Assembly (NCBI RefSeq): GCF_024138715.1
Contig: NZ_CP092074.1
Coordinates: forward strand, 1,550,001 to 1,614,000
Source: Emticicia sp. 21SJ11W-3
GTDB lineage: Bacteria; Bacteroidota; Bacteroidia; Cytophagales; Spirosomataceae
Direction of reading: 5' to 3'
Length of the DNA stretch: 64,000 nt
A model generated the notes under the pieces. That model was given only the letters and a program-made list of their open reading frames with translations, did no database searches and was not told where the DNA came from. Positions 16,658-25,797 of the stretch are shown here, piece after piece. A program made the translations under genes and the position numbers. The first letter of the stretch is position 1. Every line of letters starts with the position of its first letter.

Positions 16658-17719
16658 ATGAACTACAAAAAATTATTGTTACTTGGTTTTGTTTCTATTG
16701 CTTTATTCTCTTGCGAAACCAAGGATGCAGAACCCGCACAACCATACGACACAGGTGTGATAGTGATTAACGCCGGCAACTTTTTTGATAACAACGGCAC
16801 ACTATCTTTTCTGAAACGAGATTCTACAAAAGCTACCCTTGATGTTTTTCAAAAAGAAAATAAACGCTCAATTGTAGGGGGTATTACAGAATACGCAGAA
16901 ATAGACGGTAAAGGAATTATATTAGTAGATAACTCTACTGACGGCCAAGACGCCATAGAAATTGTAAATGCCCGTTCCTTTAAGTCGGTGGCGTCAATAA
17001 AAGAAGTTGAAAACCCACGCAACGCTATCAAAGTTGCTTCTAATAAAGCTTATGTAGTTTGTTGGGACGTGCTGAATGCCGATTATTCATACAAGCCAGG
17101 GTATGTTCTGGTAATTGATTTGAACACTAATAAAGTAACTAAAAAAATTGCTGTGCAAAATGGCGCCGAAGGAATTGTGGTTGTAGGTAATGAAGCCTTT
17201 ATTGGTAATGACCCGTACTCAGGCAAGAGCGAGATTACCGTAATTGATATTGCCAAAGATGAGGTGTCTGGTAAAATTTCGATGAAAGGCGGTACCACCA
17301 ATCTTGTAGTTGATGCCAACAACAAGATTTGGTGTTCGGTTGGTAAAGAAGTTTTCCGTATTAATCCATCTACCAAATCAATCGAAGCTACTTTAAGTAC
17401 CGAAAAAACAACAGGTAAAGTACCCGGAGAATTGGTTTTAAGTGCCGACAAAAGAACTATCTATTTTGATTATTCGAATTGGAGTGAAGGCGGAGAAGTA
17501 TATAGCTTTAATATAAGTGATGCGGCAATATCAAACGCCAAGCCCTTAATCAAGCGTACATTGTCTGGCCTGGGATTTGATACAAACGCAAATATTATCT
17601 ATGCTGGTGTTACGCCGTCTTACAAGCAGGCAGGTTATGTTTTCAGGTATAAAGTAACCGGAGAACTGATTGATTCTGTAAAAGTAGAAATTGCACCCAG
17701 TAAGTTTTTCTTCAAATAA
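16658..17719 (+). CDS. Surface lipoprotein with beta-propeller repeats, BtuG-like (DUF5074/YncE type)
   Basis: 353 residues with a lipoprotein signal (lipobox LFSC, Cys19). After it comes a run of blade-like repeats of the YncE kind: AIEIVNARSFKSVASIKEV, VLVIDLNTNKVTKKIAV, ITVIDIAKDEVSGKISM, EVFRINPSTKSIEATL. It starts 5 bases after the TonB receptor and shares its B12 riboswitch. In Bacteroides thetaiotaomicron the comparable lipoprotein BtuG is a propeller that captures B12 on the cell surface and hands it to BtuB. The same role is inferred here from architecture and context, not from residue-level comparison. Confidence 0.78.
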   Translation: MNYKKLLLLGFVSIALFSCETKDAEPAQPYDTGVIVINAGNFFDNNGTLSFLKRDSTKATLDVFQKENKRSIVGGITEYAEIDGKGIILVDNSTDGQDAIEIVNARSFKSVASIKEVENPRNAIKVASNKAYVVCWDVLNADYSYKPGYVLVIDLNTNKVTKKIAVQNGAEGIVVVGNEAFIGNDPYSGKSEITVIDIAKDEVSGKISMKGGTTNLVVDANNKIWCSVGKEVFRINPSTKSIEATLSTEKTTGKVPGELVLSADKRTIYFDYSNWSEGGEVYSFNISDAAISNAKPLIKRTLSGLGFDTNANIIYAGVTPSYKQAGYVFRYKVTGELIDSVKVEIAPSKFFFK

Positions 17720-17784
17720 GATGTTGGCTTGTTGCGCAATTCCGTAAACCGGGCAAGGCGAAAGCAACCATAAACCTATAAAAA

Positions 17785-17826
17785 AATGCACAGAATTGCC
17801 GATGTTTTGGCCTTTCTGTGCATTCT
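17785..17826 (+). terminator. Hairpin after the B12 operon
   Basis: AATGCACAGAA (17785-17795) pairs with TTCTGTGCATT (17814-17824) in an 11-bp stem with an 18-base loop. Only a weak T-rich tail follows, so termination is likely but not certain. Confidence 0.55.
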
Positions 17827-17880
17827 TCGTTTCTAAATGCTATCTTTACATTTTTACCAATCAAAATTATTAATTAAAAC

Positions 17881-19128
17881 TTGCAATTTAGCGAATTTAA
17901 CCTACATGAAGACCTGTTGTCTGGCGTAAACGCCATGAATTTCGTACAGGCTTCTCCTATTCAGGAGCAAACCATTCCTATTATTCTTTCAGGAAAAGAC
18001 CTTCTTGCTTCTGCGCAAACCGGCACTGGCAAAACCGCTGCCTTTCTTATTCCTTTGCTAGACCACGTTGTGCGAAACCAAAGTAACCAGACCTCGGTGC
18101 TGGTGCTTGTGCCTACGCGTGAGCTGGCTAAACAAATAGATGAACAAATAGAAGGATTCAGTTATTTTATTAATGCCACCAGCATTGCCATTTATGGCGG
18201 CGGAGTAGGGGAAGAGTGGAATCAGCAGCGAAAAGCCCTTGTACATGGTGCCGATATTATTATTGCAACACCCGGGCGTTTGATGGCGCACATGAAAGCA
18301 ACCGACCTGAAGTTTGACCACATTAAATGTCTGGTACTTGATGAGGCCGATAAGATGCTTGATATGGGTTTTTCAGACGACATTATGTATATCCTGAAGC
18401 ACCTGCCGGTGCAACGGCAGAACTTGATGTTTTCGGCAACTATGCCTAAAAAAATAAGAGATTTTGCCAACAGAATACTGAAAGACCCCGCAGAAGTGCG
18501 GCTGGCCACATCAAAGCCAGCGGTAGGTATAGACCAGCAGTTTTATATGGCCACCGATACCCAGAAAATACCTTTGCTGGCACATTTGCTCAAAAATGAC
18601 AATGTACAGTCGGTGATTGTGTTTTCGTCGCAGAAAATGATGATTGAAAAAATCATCAGGGCTTTAACAAAACTAAACCTGGATGCCCGGGGGATATCAT
18701 CCGATAATTCGCAGCAGGAACGCGAAAACGTATTGCGCGACTTCAAAAATAAGCAATTTAAGATTCTGGTAGCTACCGATGTGCTTTCAAGAGGTATAGA
18801 CATCAATAATCTGAGCCATGTAGTAAATTTTGATGTGCCGCGCGATGCCGAAGACTATATCCATCGTATCGGGCGCACAGCCAGAGCAGAAACCACCGGT
18901 ACGGCTATTACATTTATTAATGAAAGAGACCAATACCGTATTGTAAATATTGAAAAGCTATTGGAGCGCGAAGTTGAAAAGCAAAGCGTTACCGAAAGCC
19001 TGGGCCTGGGTGCTGCTCCTGAGTATAAAGGGCAGAACAGAAATGCAAGGACCCCAAAGCCTGACGGCCAGACAGGTAAACCGAAAAAGAAATTTTTTCG
19101 TCGTAATAACAAGCCGGCAGGTAACTGA
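17881..19128 (+). CDS. DEAD-box ATP-dependent RNA helicase
   Basis: 415 residues. Motifs in order: Q motif (ASPIQEQTIP), Walker A AQTGTGKT (45-52), PTREL (78-82), TPGRL (130-134), DEAD (154-157), SAT (185-187), then in the second RecA domain TDVLSRGIDI and HRIGRTARAE. A basic, Asn/Lys-rich tail (GKPKKKFFRRNNKP) is typical of RhlE-like cold-shock or ribosome-assembly helicases. A stop codon lies two codons upstream and there is no ATG before the first helicase residues. The TTG at 17881 therefore is the start; LQFSEFNLHEDLL matches the family N terminus. The preceding intergenic stretch has no recognised promoter. Confidence 0.93.
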   Translation: MQFSEFNLHEDLLSGVNAMNFVQASPIQEQTIPIILSGKDLLASAQTGTGKTAAFLIPLLDHVVRNQSNQTSVLVLVPTRELAKQIDEQIEGFSYFINATSIAIYGGGVGEEWNQQRKALVHGADIIIATPGRLMAHMKATDLKFDHIKCLVLDEADKMLDMGFSDDIMYILKHLPVQRQNLMFSATMPKKIRDFANRILKDPAEVRLATSKPAVGIDQQFYMATDTQKIPLLAHLLKNDNVQSVIVFSSQKMMIEKIIRALTKLNLDARGISSDNSQQERENVLRDFKNKQFKILVATDVLSRGIDINNLSHVVNFDVPRDAEDYIHRIGRTARAETTGTAITFINERDQYRIVNIEKLLEREVEKQSVTESLGLGAAPEYKGQNRNARTPKPDGQTGKPKKKFFRRNNKPAGN

Positions 19129-19210
19129 AGCATCATAAATAGCCATGTAGACCCACTATGTGGCTATGTATGCTGTGGTTAAATTTACAGCGTAAAAGAA
19201 GTCTGATACC

Positions 19211-19684
19211 TCAATTAAACTTCTTTATGGGTTCTGTATTTTGTAAAACGTAGTTCAGCTCTTCTACGTTGTCTATGTTTAGTTTTAATATGCCTTTTAC
19301 GGTCCATATCTCGTCAGTAGCAAAGCGGCGGGGTTGTTTCAGTTTCAGTTGTATGATTGATTCAGGCCCCGAGCCTCCGCAGAAAAAACAGGCAGCCATA
19401 GGATTGGCCGAAAGCACAAATACGTTTTCAGCCGGGTCAACCGGAATCATATATCCTCTTATTTGTATCACTTTTCCTTCCAGTGCTTTCACACGCTCGC
19501 CAAATTCAGGGTAAAGAAAAAACATATTCTCCTGTTTGTTAAATTTCTTCTTAAAGCGTACATCCTGCAGGTCTTTCCATGTAATGTGCTGGGTTTCGGC
19601 CTGCACTTTAAAGCCGGTATTAATGATGCCTGCCACTACAATGAGTATTAGCCCTACCGAAAAATATGAACTGAATTTTTTCAT
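19211..19684 (-). CDS. Exported DUF3299-like protein of a metal-linked locus
   Basis: 157 residues with an N-terminal signal or anchor (SSYFSVGLILIVVAGIINTGF). The mature part reads FGERVKALEGKVIQIRGYMIPVD, then a Cys-containing PMAACFFCGGSGPESIIQL. The IxGYMIP-type OB-like start and the Cys pair recall DUF3299 proteins, some of which are in Zur-regulated clusters (the Vibrio zrg genes, from memory). The assignment is tentative. The ATG at 19682-19684 was chosen over the TTG at 19714, because the latter would place the start inside an operator. It is transcribed divergently from the MerC-like gene. Confidence 0.65.
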   Translation of the reverse strand: MKKFSSYFSVGLILIVVAGIINTGFKVQAETQHITWKDLQDVRFKKKFNKQENMFFLYPEFGERVKALEGKVIQIRGYMIPVDPAENVFVLSANPMAACFFCGGSGPESIIQLKLKQPRRFATDEIWTVKGILKLNIDNVEELNYVLQNTEPIKKFN

Positions 19685-19698
19685 AGTAAAATTGTTTA

Positions 19699-19713
19699 TG
19701 CAATAATGTTGCA
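19699..19713. promoter_or_regulatory. Fur-family-type operator, site A
   Basis: TGCAATA-A-TGTTGCA: inverted repeat with one mismatch to the perfect form found at 36555-36577. On the minus strand it overlaps TATATTTG, a perfect -7 box for the DUF3299-like gene, so binding should block that promoter. The spacing TTGCAA-N5-TTGCAA recalls Fur-family (Nur/Zur-type) boxes. Confidence 0.6.
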
Positions 19714-19736
19714 AATATAGTCAGAGAGATTTATTT

Positions 19737-19753
19737 TTGCATCATTGTTGCAA
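19737..19753. promoter_or_regulatory. Fur-family-type operator, site B
   Basis: TTGCATCA-T-TGTTGCAA, one mismatch from a perfect 17-bp palindrome. It lies 23 bases from site A and about 70 bases upstream of the MerC-like gene, over the likely -33 region of the divergent promoter. Confidence 0.6.
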
Positions 19754-19821
19754 GTATTTCATCTATTAAAGTTCAGGTATTTCTACATATACTTATCTGC
19801 CTGTCATTAAATTATAGTATT

Positions 19822-20172
19822 ATGACAAAAGTATTGTTAGGATTCCAACTGGTTACCGCTTCTTTCGTTCACCTGATTTGCTGTGGTTTACCATTGCTGC
19901 TGAGTATCAGCGGTGGTTTAAGCATTTTTATAGCCTTGCAGGCGTATGCGCCTCTTTTACTGTGTTGCCAGTTAATTATTTTCGGGGTTACTTTTTATCA
20001 GGTGTACAAACCTGCCGGCAAGGCCTCAAAAGTGCAGCGCACCGGATTCTGGTTTATTTCTCTGGTTTCAATTGTTTTCTATTTTTATCCGCCGGTTCAT
20101 TGGTTTAAGTCAGAAGAAACCCGGTTAAAAGAGGCACAGATACAACGTTTTTTCAAGCATAAAACACAATAA
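19822..20172 (+). CDS. MerC-like small membrane protein
   Basis: 116 residues with three hydrophobic segments. The first holds HLICCGLPLLLSISGG; the vicinal Cys-Cys-Gly-Leu-Pro is the mark of MerC-type mercury/metal membrane proteins. In Bacteroidota such MerC-domain proteins are often found with zinc-related genes and not with mer operons, and none of merA/T/P/R is present here. It overlaps nothing, starts downstream of two operators and is followed after 4 bases by the His-rich lipoprotein. Proposed role: metal (likely zinc) handling at the membrane, by inference. Confidence 0.68.
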   Translation: MTKVLLGFQLVTASFVHLICCGLPLLLSISGGLSIFIALQAYAPLLLCCQLIIFGVTFYQVYKPAGKASKVQRTGFWFISLVSIVFYFYPPVHWFKSEETRLKEAQIQRFFKHKTQ

Positions 20173-20176
20173 TGAA

Positions 20177-20620
20177 ATGAATAAAATTCTTTTGTTTTTC
20201 GCAGCAATTGCAGTAATGGGGTGCTCGTCAAAAAATCCGAAAGACAACCCCGTATTGGTAGAGGCCAATGAGGTACACATGCAGGCAGAGGCTATTCAGG
20301 AGCAAGTTGAGCCTGAAATAGATAAGCTCGACAGCCTTAGTAACCTTTTACTTGCAAAAAAAACTTTAAAAGCTGATTCGTTAGCCAGGGAATTGACAAC
20401 CTTGAAGGCTGACTTTAATACTTGGGAGAAGAACTTCTTTGCGGTGCCGGGGTTTGAACATACCCATGAAAGTGGCCATGAGCATGAACACCATCACCAC
20501 AATTCGGTGCCTGATTTACCTGCCGAAAAAATGCTGGAGGTGCAAAAAGAAATTAAACAAAATATTGAGCAGATTAAAACACGCCTGGAAAGTATTTCTG
20601 TAGCGGTTAAGCAACTCTAA
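20177..20620 (+). CDS. Histidine-rich lipoprotein, probable metal binder
   Basis: 147 residues. Lipobox VMGC with Cys16; then a helical, acidic coiled-coil-like body, and a metal-binding-type cluster at residues 95-108 (HTHESGHEHEHHHH) between two helices. A C-terminal helix (LEVQKEIKQNIEQIKTRL) ends the protein. It starts 4 bases after the MerC-like stop, so the pair forms an operon under the two Fur-family-type sites. A role as periplasmic zinc or nickel scavenger or buffer is inferred. It converges with the minus-strand aerotolerance block, 19 bases apart. Confidence 0.75.
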   Translation: MNKILLFFAAIAVMGCSSKNPKDNPVLVEANEVHMQAEAIQEQVEPEIDKLDSLSNLLLAKKTLKADSLARELTTLKADFNTWEKNFFAVPGFEHTHESGHEHEHHHHNSVPDLPAEKMLEVQKEIKQNIEQIKTRLESISVAVKQL

Positions 20621-20639
20621 GATAACGAAGCATTACTTT

Positions 20640-22313
20640 TCAATTCAGTTTGGGTTCTACCCAGAGCGCTACTAAACCCACCAATATAATCAAATACCAC
20701 GCCCAGTCTGGCAAAGTGGTGGTAAGTGACTGTAAAGATGCTTTACCACCACTAAAAGTACTTATGCGCTGATGCGCCTGTAAGGCTTCTTGTATTTGTG
20801 TGGCTTGCTTAAGCCCTCTTGTGTTTTCTTCCACATAAAGCGATAACGAATCCTGAAATGATTGCCAGCCCGGTTTTCTGAAAACATAGCTTCCTGAATA
20901 GGTAAGTGGATTGACTGGCGATTGAGATAAAATACTCGTATCTGTATCTATCCTGATTTTTGAAGAAACCACAGTAGGATTATTAATAACAATAGATGTT
21001 TGCGTATCGGTAAAAACAGGAGCATCAATCAGAATATTGTCGGTAACAGAAGGAGCCAGTTGTTGAAATACCGACGACCAGATACGGGCATAGCCGAGGC
21101 TATCGCCACTTAGTTTCAACGGGAAAGTCTCATTCAGAAAACTCAAACCAATTGACCCGGCTTTCTTCTGAATAGCTATGGGGTATTTACCAATTAATTT
21201 CTGGTTAACGGCCGGTTCAGGCACATAAGGCAGTGCTGTAAGATTATCAGCAACGATTATTGTTTGGTCGTTTGATGTTTTTTTTATGCGCCAGTTAGTG
21301 CCCAAAGCCAGATTCAGCGTTTTAGCGTCTTCTTCGGGTTTAGTGCAGTTAATAAACAAGACACTTTTGCCTTCGGCAGCTGCTTTTTTTACCAGTGTAT
21401 GCGTTGCATTGGCAGGGTCGGTTATTAAAATATCAGCGTCGAAAGATTTAGTATCGCCGGGCTTATTGATAGTAACCTTGCTTTGGGCATCTTTTGCAAT
21501 GGTAGTAATAATCTCAACCTGATAATTGTTTCTGCCCAGCCACTCTGATAGATTTTTGCTTTCAAAATCAGGATTGCCTAATACGAAAAGTACTTTACGT
21601 GGCTGTGGAGCATGTGCAAAAAAATGAATGCGCTCAAGCGGCGCCTCATCCAGTGTTAATACTGCCTCGGTACGACCAATGGTAAAAACCGGAAAACTGA
21701 AATGAAAAGTATTATGGCCTTTTTGCAGTACGAGGCTATCTAACGTTTGATGACCATATTTAATGGCGAGTGTCTGAGGTTTATTAACGGTTAATTTACC
21801 GCTCAGCTCTTGTATGTCTCCCTTTTTTACAATGCTTTTATATCGTAAATTCTGTAGTTGTCCTTCGTCAAAATAGGGTATCCAGTTCAGGTTCCTGTTA
21901 CTCAACCAGCTGAGGGTTTTAGGGCTGAAATTCTGCCCTAAGAGATAAACATTGCCGGGGCTGTCAGCAAATTGCGGATTATTACTGATTAAGCGGTTAA
22001 AGTCCTGCTCATTGAAAGAATCTGCAATTTGAAGGCTGTCTTTTATTTTCTGAACATAAGCCTTGGGTATTTTGGCGGCAGCCAATAAAAATTTGTTGCC
22101 ATTGGTAGTATGCTTAATACCCGGCTGAAAAACAAAAAGAAAAACTGCCAGCCAAACGAATAGATTCAGCCCCAGGCGTATCAGTAAGCGTTTTTTAGGC
22201 AGAGATTTGGACCGCCACAACAACCATAATTGGATAATCAATAGAAACACCAGGCCTATATAAAGTATCCACTTTGACTGGAAGACTGATAATATGAGTA
22301 AGTTAAATGCCAT
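20640..22313 (-). CDS. Large membrane protein of the MoxR/BatA locus
   Basis: 557 residues. Two N-terminal membrane helices (about 12-30 and 45-65) and one C-terminal helix (WAWYLIILVGLVALWV) flank a large periplasmic part. The middle stretch RKVLFVLGNPDFESKNLSEWLGRNNYQVEI followed by DADILITDPA resembles the glutamine-amidotransferase-like fold found in BatA-associated membrane proteins, without an obvious catalytic Cys-His set. It is the last gene of the minus-strand operon. Function in the family is not established. Confidence 0.65.
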   Translation of the reverse strand: MAFNLLILSVFQSKWILYIGLVFLLIIQLWLLWRSKSLPKKRLLIRLGLNLFVWLAVFLFVFQPGIKHTTNGNKFLLAAAKIPKAYVQKIKDSLQIADSFNEQDFNRLISNNPQFADSPGNVYLLGQNFSPKTLSWLSNRNLNWIPYFDEGQLQNLRYKSIVKKGDIQELSGKLTVNKPQTLAIKYGHQTLDSLVLQKGHNTFHFSFPVFTIGRTEAVLTLDEAPLERIHFFAHAPQPRKVLFVLGNPDFESKNLSEWLGRNNYQVEIITTIAKDAQSKVTINKPGDTKSFDADILITDPANATHTLVKKAAAEGKSVLFINCTKPEEDAKTLNLALGTNWRIKKTSNDQTIIVADNLTALPYVPEPAVNQKLIGKYPIAIQKKAGSIGLSFLNETFPLKLSGDSLGYARIWSSVFQQLAPSVTDNILIDAPVFTDTQTSIVINNPTVVSSKIRIDTDTSILSQSPVNPLTYSGSYVFRKPGWQSFQDSLSLYVEENTRGLKQATQIQEALQAHQRISTFSGGKASLQSLTTTLPDWAWYLIILVGLVALWVEPKLN

Positions 22314-22340
22314 GTATTAGTATTGGTCTGACAGGTAGCA

Positions 22341-24575
22341 TTACCTGATATTTTTCCAGAATGCCTTCTCTAGTTTTTTTTCTGCCGAATAAGATTTGTT
22401 CAATATGCCTTTTGGCTGGGTAATACCGGTTAGCTGGTATAATTTGGTCTTTAGCTCCGCTTTTTCGTCAGTCGATAAATCCTTATCGTTGATTAAATTC
22501 TGAAGCTGGCTTAAAACAGACCAGTTGCTCAACTTGCTATTCATTATCTTGCCACTCAGGTAAGTACCTAAAAGCAATAAGCTTTGTTTTTGATACCCGT
22601 TTAGTTTCTGGCCTTCTTTTTGGGTATCTATAATACCCAGCACCTGAGCTACCAGGAGTTCTAACTTTTGTTGAGAAAAATTCTTTTCATAGCTGAAGGC
22701 CTCGTTGAACTTCGTCAACTCGCCTGTCATGCGCTTTTCCTTTTCTTTGATGGGCGGTGGGTCAAAGCTGGTTTTCTTTACAAATGTACGCGCCTTTTGC
22801 TGTGCCGATTTTAGAAATTCGAGAGCCTTTTTTTCAAATGGTAAGGCTTTTTCAGGCTCGTAAAGACGCAGGTGCAATTCTGACTGCCACATTTGTTCGA
22901 GCGACATTTTTAACAAACTTCGGGTAGATTGTTCGTAGAAAGTATTGGCTTCGCCATCATCATGCGAGTGCACGTAGTCTTTCAGAATAGCTGCCAATGG
23001 GTCTTCGTTGTCCTGATTACCTTTAGTTTCTGCGACGTGGTCATGGCTATGTCCATTGGCCTGGTGCTTTTCACCATCTTCATGGTCGTGCTCTCCTTCG
23101 TCATGTGCATGAGTAAAGCCTTTCAGCAGGTCGCCACCCATAGCCGAGCCGCTGATAGCGTCTGACGGAATAGGGTCTCCGCCACCAATAGAGTTTTCAA
23201 ACTCTTCACCCAGATACTGTCCGTAACGGAGGCGTAACGCTTTCTGGTCAAAACCTATTTCATTAGATGTACTCTTAAAATCTTTCAGGCTGATTTTATT
23301 TCTTTTGGCGATGAGTTTTTCAGTATCAATAATAATCTGGCGCTGGCTTCTGAAATACTCAGGAAGAATATTCATGGCCATGGTAGCCATCTCGGCTTCC
23401 TCTGTTTTTGAGGTATCTTTATAAACAATAAAGTAGGTGTCAGACTTGGTATAGTTGGGTTCCGGCTTTTTATTGTCAATGGCGGCCCAGTAATAATAAA
23501 GCTCATCGCCGGGGGCAAAGTTTAGCGCCTTTAAATCAATGGTTTTGTTGATGAAAGCCTCCTTGAAATGAGCCTGATATATAGGTAATTTAATTTCTCT
23601 GAATTTTACGTTCTCTCCTGACCCCCTGGCTACCGTAGCAATGATGAATGCTTGTGTTACCTGAAAATCATCTGATATTTTTGCTGAAATCTGAACGGTT
23701 TTCGGGTCTTTCAGGAAATGGAATTTATACAGTTCTTTAGATGCCGGGTCAATTCTGGGTGCCAAGTCTGGTATGGCTTCCAACCGGTAATAGTCTGACT
23801 GAAATATGAGGGAGTCTTTCCAATAGGCTTTTATGGCATATAAACCAGAGCCTTGCAGCATGTCGGTGTATTCAAAAACTTCTCCTGTTTTCCTGAAAGC
23901 GAGTTCTTCGCCTCTGTTATTGCTCAGTTTCACAGCCAGATTATTGGTATGATTAAACGCTACAAGCCATTTAAGCATAGAACCGCTGATGGCAGAGGCA
24001 TTTAAATCGTCATTTGTTTTGGTTGGTAATTGGGTATAGGCAGGTGGTGTAATGGTTAATTGTGCTGAACTGAACACAGGTGGTTTAACCATTTCCTGCG
24101 GCGATGCTTTGGTGTGGGCCTCAGTGCTTAAGGTTTCTTTGCTTTGATGCTGTTTTATAAGCGGGTACCCTAAATAGATAAGCATAGAAACGATTGCTAT
24201 GGCAATCGGAACCCATATTTTTGAATTGATTGCCGTCGGTGTTCTGTGTCCTTCCAATTTTGAGGCTAATCTTTCCAATTGCAATTGCTCAGCTATGTTG
24301 GGTTGCGACAAGTTGAGTAACTGAAGGCTGTACTCGGTATCTCCGACTGTTTTATGGATTAACCTTACCGCTTCATTTTGTTTATCTTTAAACAATTGTG
24401 TCTGGTAGGCGCTTAAACCAAAGGCAAGCAGGCTGCTTATTAGCGATACCGACAAAGAATCGCTAAAAACCGATACCAATAAAAAGGCGGAAACTGCCAC
24501 CAGCAGACATGTAAAGAATGCCACCGCATATAACTGGAAGCGCACGCCCGATATAATATGTTTGACCTGATTCAT
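22341..24575 (-). CDS. DUF4175 family protein
   Basis: 744 residues. Two membrane helices at about 15-55 and one at 122-140 are followed by a large exposed region. TITPPAYTQLPTK, SDDFQVTQAFIIATV and LDLAPGDELYYYWAAIDN-type beta segments are characteristic of DUF4175 proteins of Bacteroidota. A remarkable His/Asp/Glu-rich insert at roughly residues 480-550 carries THAHDEGEHDHEDGEKH and GHSHDHVAE. The C-terminal third is helical. The stop overlaps the upstream BatA-like stop region by 4 bases in the operon sense, which supports cotranslation. Its role is unknown; it belongs to the cell-envelope/aerotolerance block. Confidence 0.75.
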   Translation of the reverse strand: MNQVKHIISGVRFQLYAVAFFTCLLVAVSAFLLVSVFSDSLSVSLISSLLAFGLSAYQTQLFKDKQNEAVRLIHKTVGDTEYSLQLLNLSQPNIAEQLQLERLASKLEGHRTPTAINSKIWVPIAIAIVSMLIYLGYPLIKQHQSKETLSTEAHTKASPQEMVKPPVFSSAQLTITPPAYTQLPTKTNDDLNASAISGSMLKWLVAFNHTNNLAVKLSNNRGEELAFRKTGEVFEYTDMLQGSGLYAIKAYWKDSLIFQSDYYRLEAIPDLAPRIDPASKELYKFHFLKDPKTVQISAKISDDFQVTQAFIIATVARGSGENVKFREIKLPIYQAHFKEAFINKTIDLKALNFAPGDELYYYWAAIDNKKPEPNYTKSDTYFIVYKDTSKTEEAEMATMAMNILPEYFRSQRQIIIDTEKLIAKRNKISLKDFKSTSNEIGFDQKALRLRYGQYLGEEFENSIGGGDPIPSDAISGSAMGGDLLKGFTHAHDEGEHDHEDGEKHQANGHSHDHVAETKGNQDNEDPLAAILKDYVHSHDDGEANTFYEQSTRSLLKMSLEQMWQSELHLRLYEPEKALPFEKKALEFLKSAQQKARTFVKKTSFDPPPIKEKEKRMTGELTKFNEAFSYEKNFSQQKLELLVAQVLGIIDTQKEGQKLNGYQKQSLLLLGTYLSGKIMNSKLSNWSVLSQLQNLINDKDLSTDEKAELKTKLYQLTGITQPKGILNKSYSAEKKLEKAFWKNIR

Positions 24576-25795
24576 GCGTTTTTAGTGATGGCTATATAAC
24601 GTTCAATGCCCAGAATAATGATGAAAGCAAAAAGTAAGATTCTTGCAAGTTCATTTTCCTGATTTGCATTAACAGCGCCGGATTTAGTAAATATACTTTG
24701 CAATTGCTGATTACTCAAAACCGTAGGTATAGGGTTTAAATCATAATGTTTTATCAGCGTCTCTGCCAGCCATTCAGGAAACTCACCATTAAAAATGGCC
24801 GCAGATGTTTGTGGATTGAGAATGTACGGAATCTGAATAGTATTCTTCTGGTATCTTAATTGGTTTGCCGGAATATTGTCTGTGTTAGAAATGATGTTCA
24901 AAGTTGATTCAGAATCATATTCTGATTTTGAGATTAAAGGTTTATCGCTGAATACCCAGTTGTATTTTTTGTGCTTGTTAACCTCCGTATCTGCTGTCAG
25001 TGTAATTTTATACACTTCTTCCAAAGCTTTTAATGAAGCTAAAATGGTTTGTTTTTCTGCTTTATTCTGATTGAGAATCAAAACCTCGATTGGTGCATTA
25101 TTGGCGGGGCTGCCGGTATAAGTATTGTTGTTGTCTGATTCTGCTTGCAGCGCCAATTGATTGGCAGCGTTTACAAATAGTTTTTTGTTATCAAAAGCTA
25201 AATAGGGCTTCAGGTTGTTTTTGGATGAATCAACTATGGTATGCAGATTGAAAGCAGATGGTACAAAAATTTTAGGTACTTGTGCCAGGTTCTGACTATT
25301 AATCAAATAAAGCGCTATATCTTCTTTTTTGATGGTTTGCGCTAATTTATTAAGGCATGATTGCAAAAGTAGCGGATTAAAGTTATCGGTTTGGGGTACA
25401 TTGCCCAGGTCATTCGCTAAGGTTAAAGCGGGTTGAATCCAATAGATTTTTTCACCTTTTTTAAGCGCATCCTGCAATTCAAACTTAAAGTTATCAATTA
25501 TCAGTTTGTTTGGTTGAACCAGATGTATTTTCTGAGACGAAGATGACGCATCAGACCAGTCGAAAACAGGCTTGCTTAATAAAAAGCAAAGCAGCAATAG
25601 AAGCAGGCACCTAAGCAGTAGCAATAGAATATTATCCAGCCGGATGCCTCTCGACTGCTGAAGGTTTTTTTCCAGAAGCCACTGAGTGGCAGCCCATGCT
25701 AAAACTTTACCTTTTTTCTGATGCCAGAAATGGATAATAATGGGTATGGCAATGGCCAAACCACCCCAAAGCATCAGAGGATTTAACAATTCCAT
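24572..25795 (-). CDS. BatA-like membrane protein (aerotolerance regulator N-terminal domain)
   Basis: 407 residues. The first 85 are the BatA N-terminal domain: MELLNPLMLWGGLAIAIPIIIHFWHQKK, then a second helix with LLLLLRCLLLLLLCFLLSKP. The rest is a periplasmic domain with no MIDAS (DxSxS) motif, so it is not a von Willebrand factor-type Bat protein. One C-terminal helix (ARILLFAFIIILGIERYI) is present. Its 3' end overlaps the DUF4175 start by 4 bases and it follows the DUF58 gene by 2 bases. The three form a tight operon. Confidence 0.82.
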   Translation of the reverse strand: MELLNPLMLWGGLAIAIPIIIHFWHQKKGKVLAWAATQWLLEKNLQQSRGIRLDNILLLLLRCLLLLLLCFLLSKPVFDWSDASSSSQKIHLVQPNKLIIDNFKFELQDALKKGEKIYWIQPALTLANDLGNVPQTDNFNPLLLQSCLNKLAQTIKKEDIALYLINSQNLAQVPKIFVPSAFNLHTIVDSSKNNLKPYLAFDNKKLFVNAANQLALQAESDNNNTYTGSPANNAPIEVLILNQNKAEKQTILASLKALEEVYKITLTADTEVNKHKKYNWVFSDKPLISKSEYDSESTLNIISNTDNIPANQLRYQKNTIQIPYILNPQTSAAIFNGEFPEWLAETLIKHYDLNPIPTVLSNQQLQSIFTKSGAVNANQENELARILLFAFIIILGIERYIAITKNA

Positions 25796-25797
25796 AC

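Noticed and set aside
19822-20172. Mercury resistance (mer) operon
   Set aside because: No merA, merT, merP or merR gene is near; the neighbours are a His-rich lipoprotein and a DUF3299-like gene.
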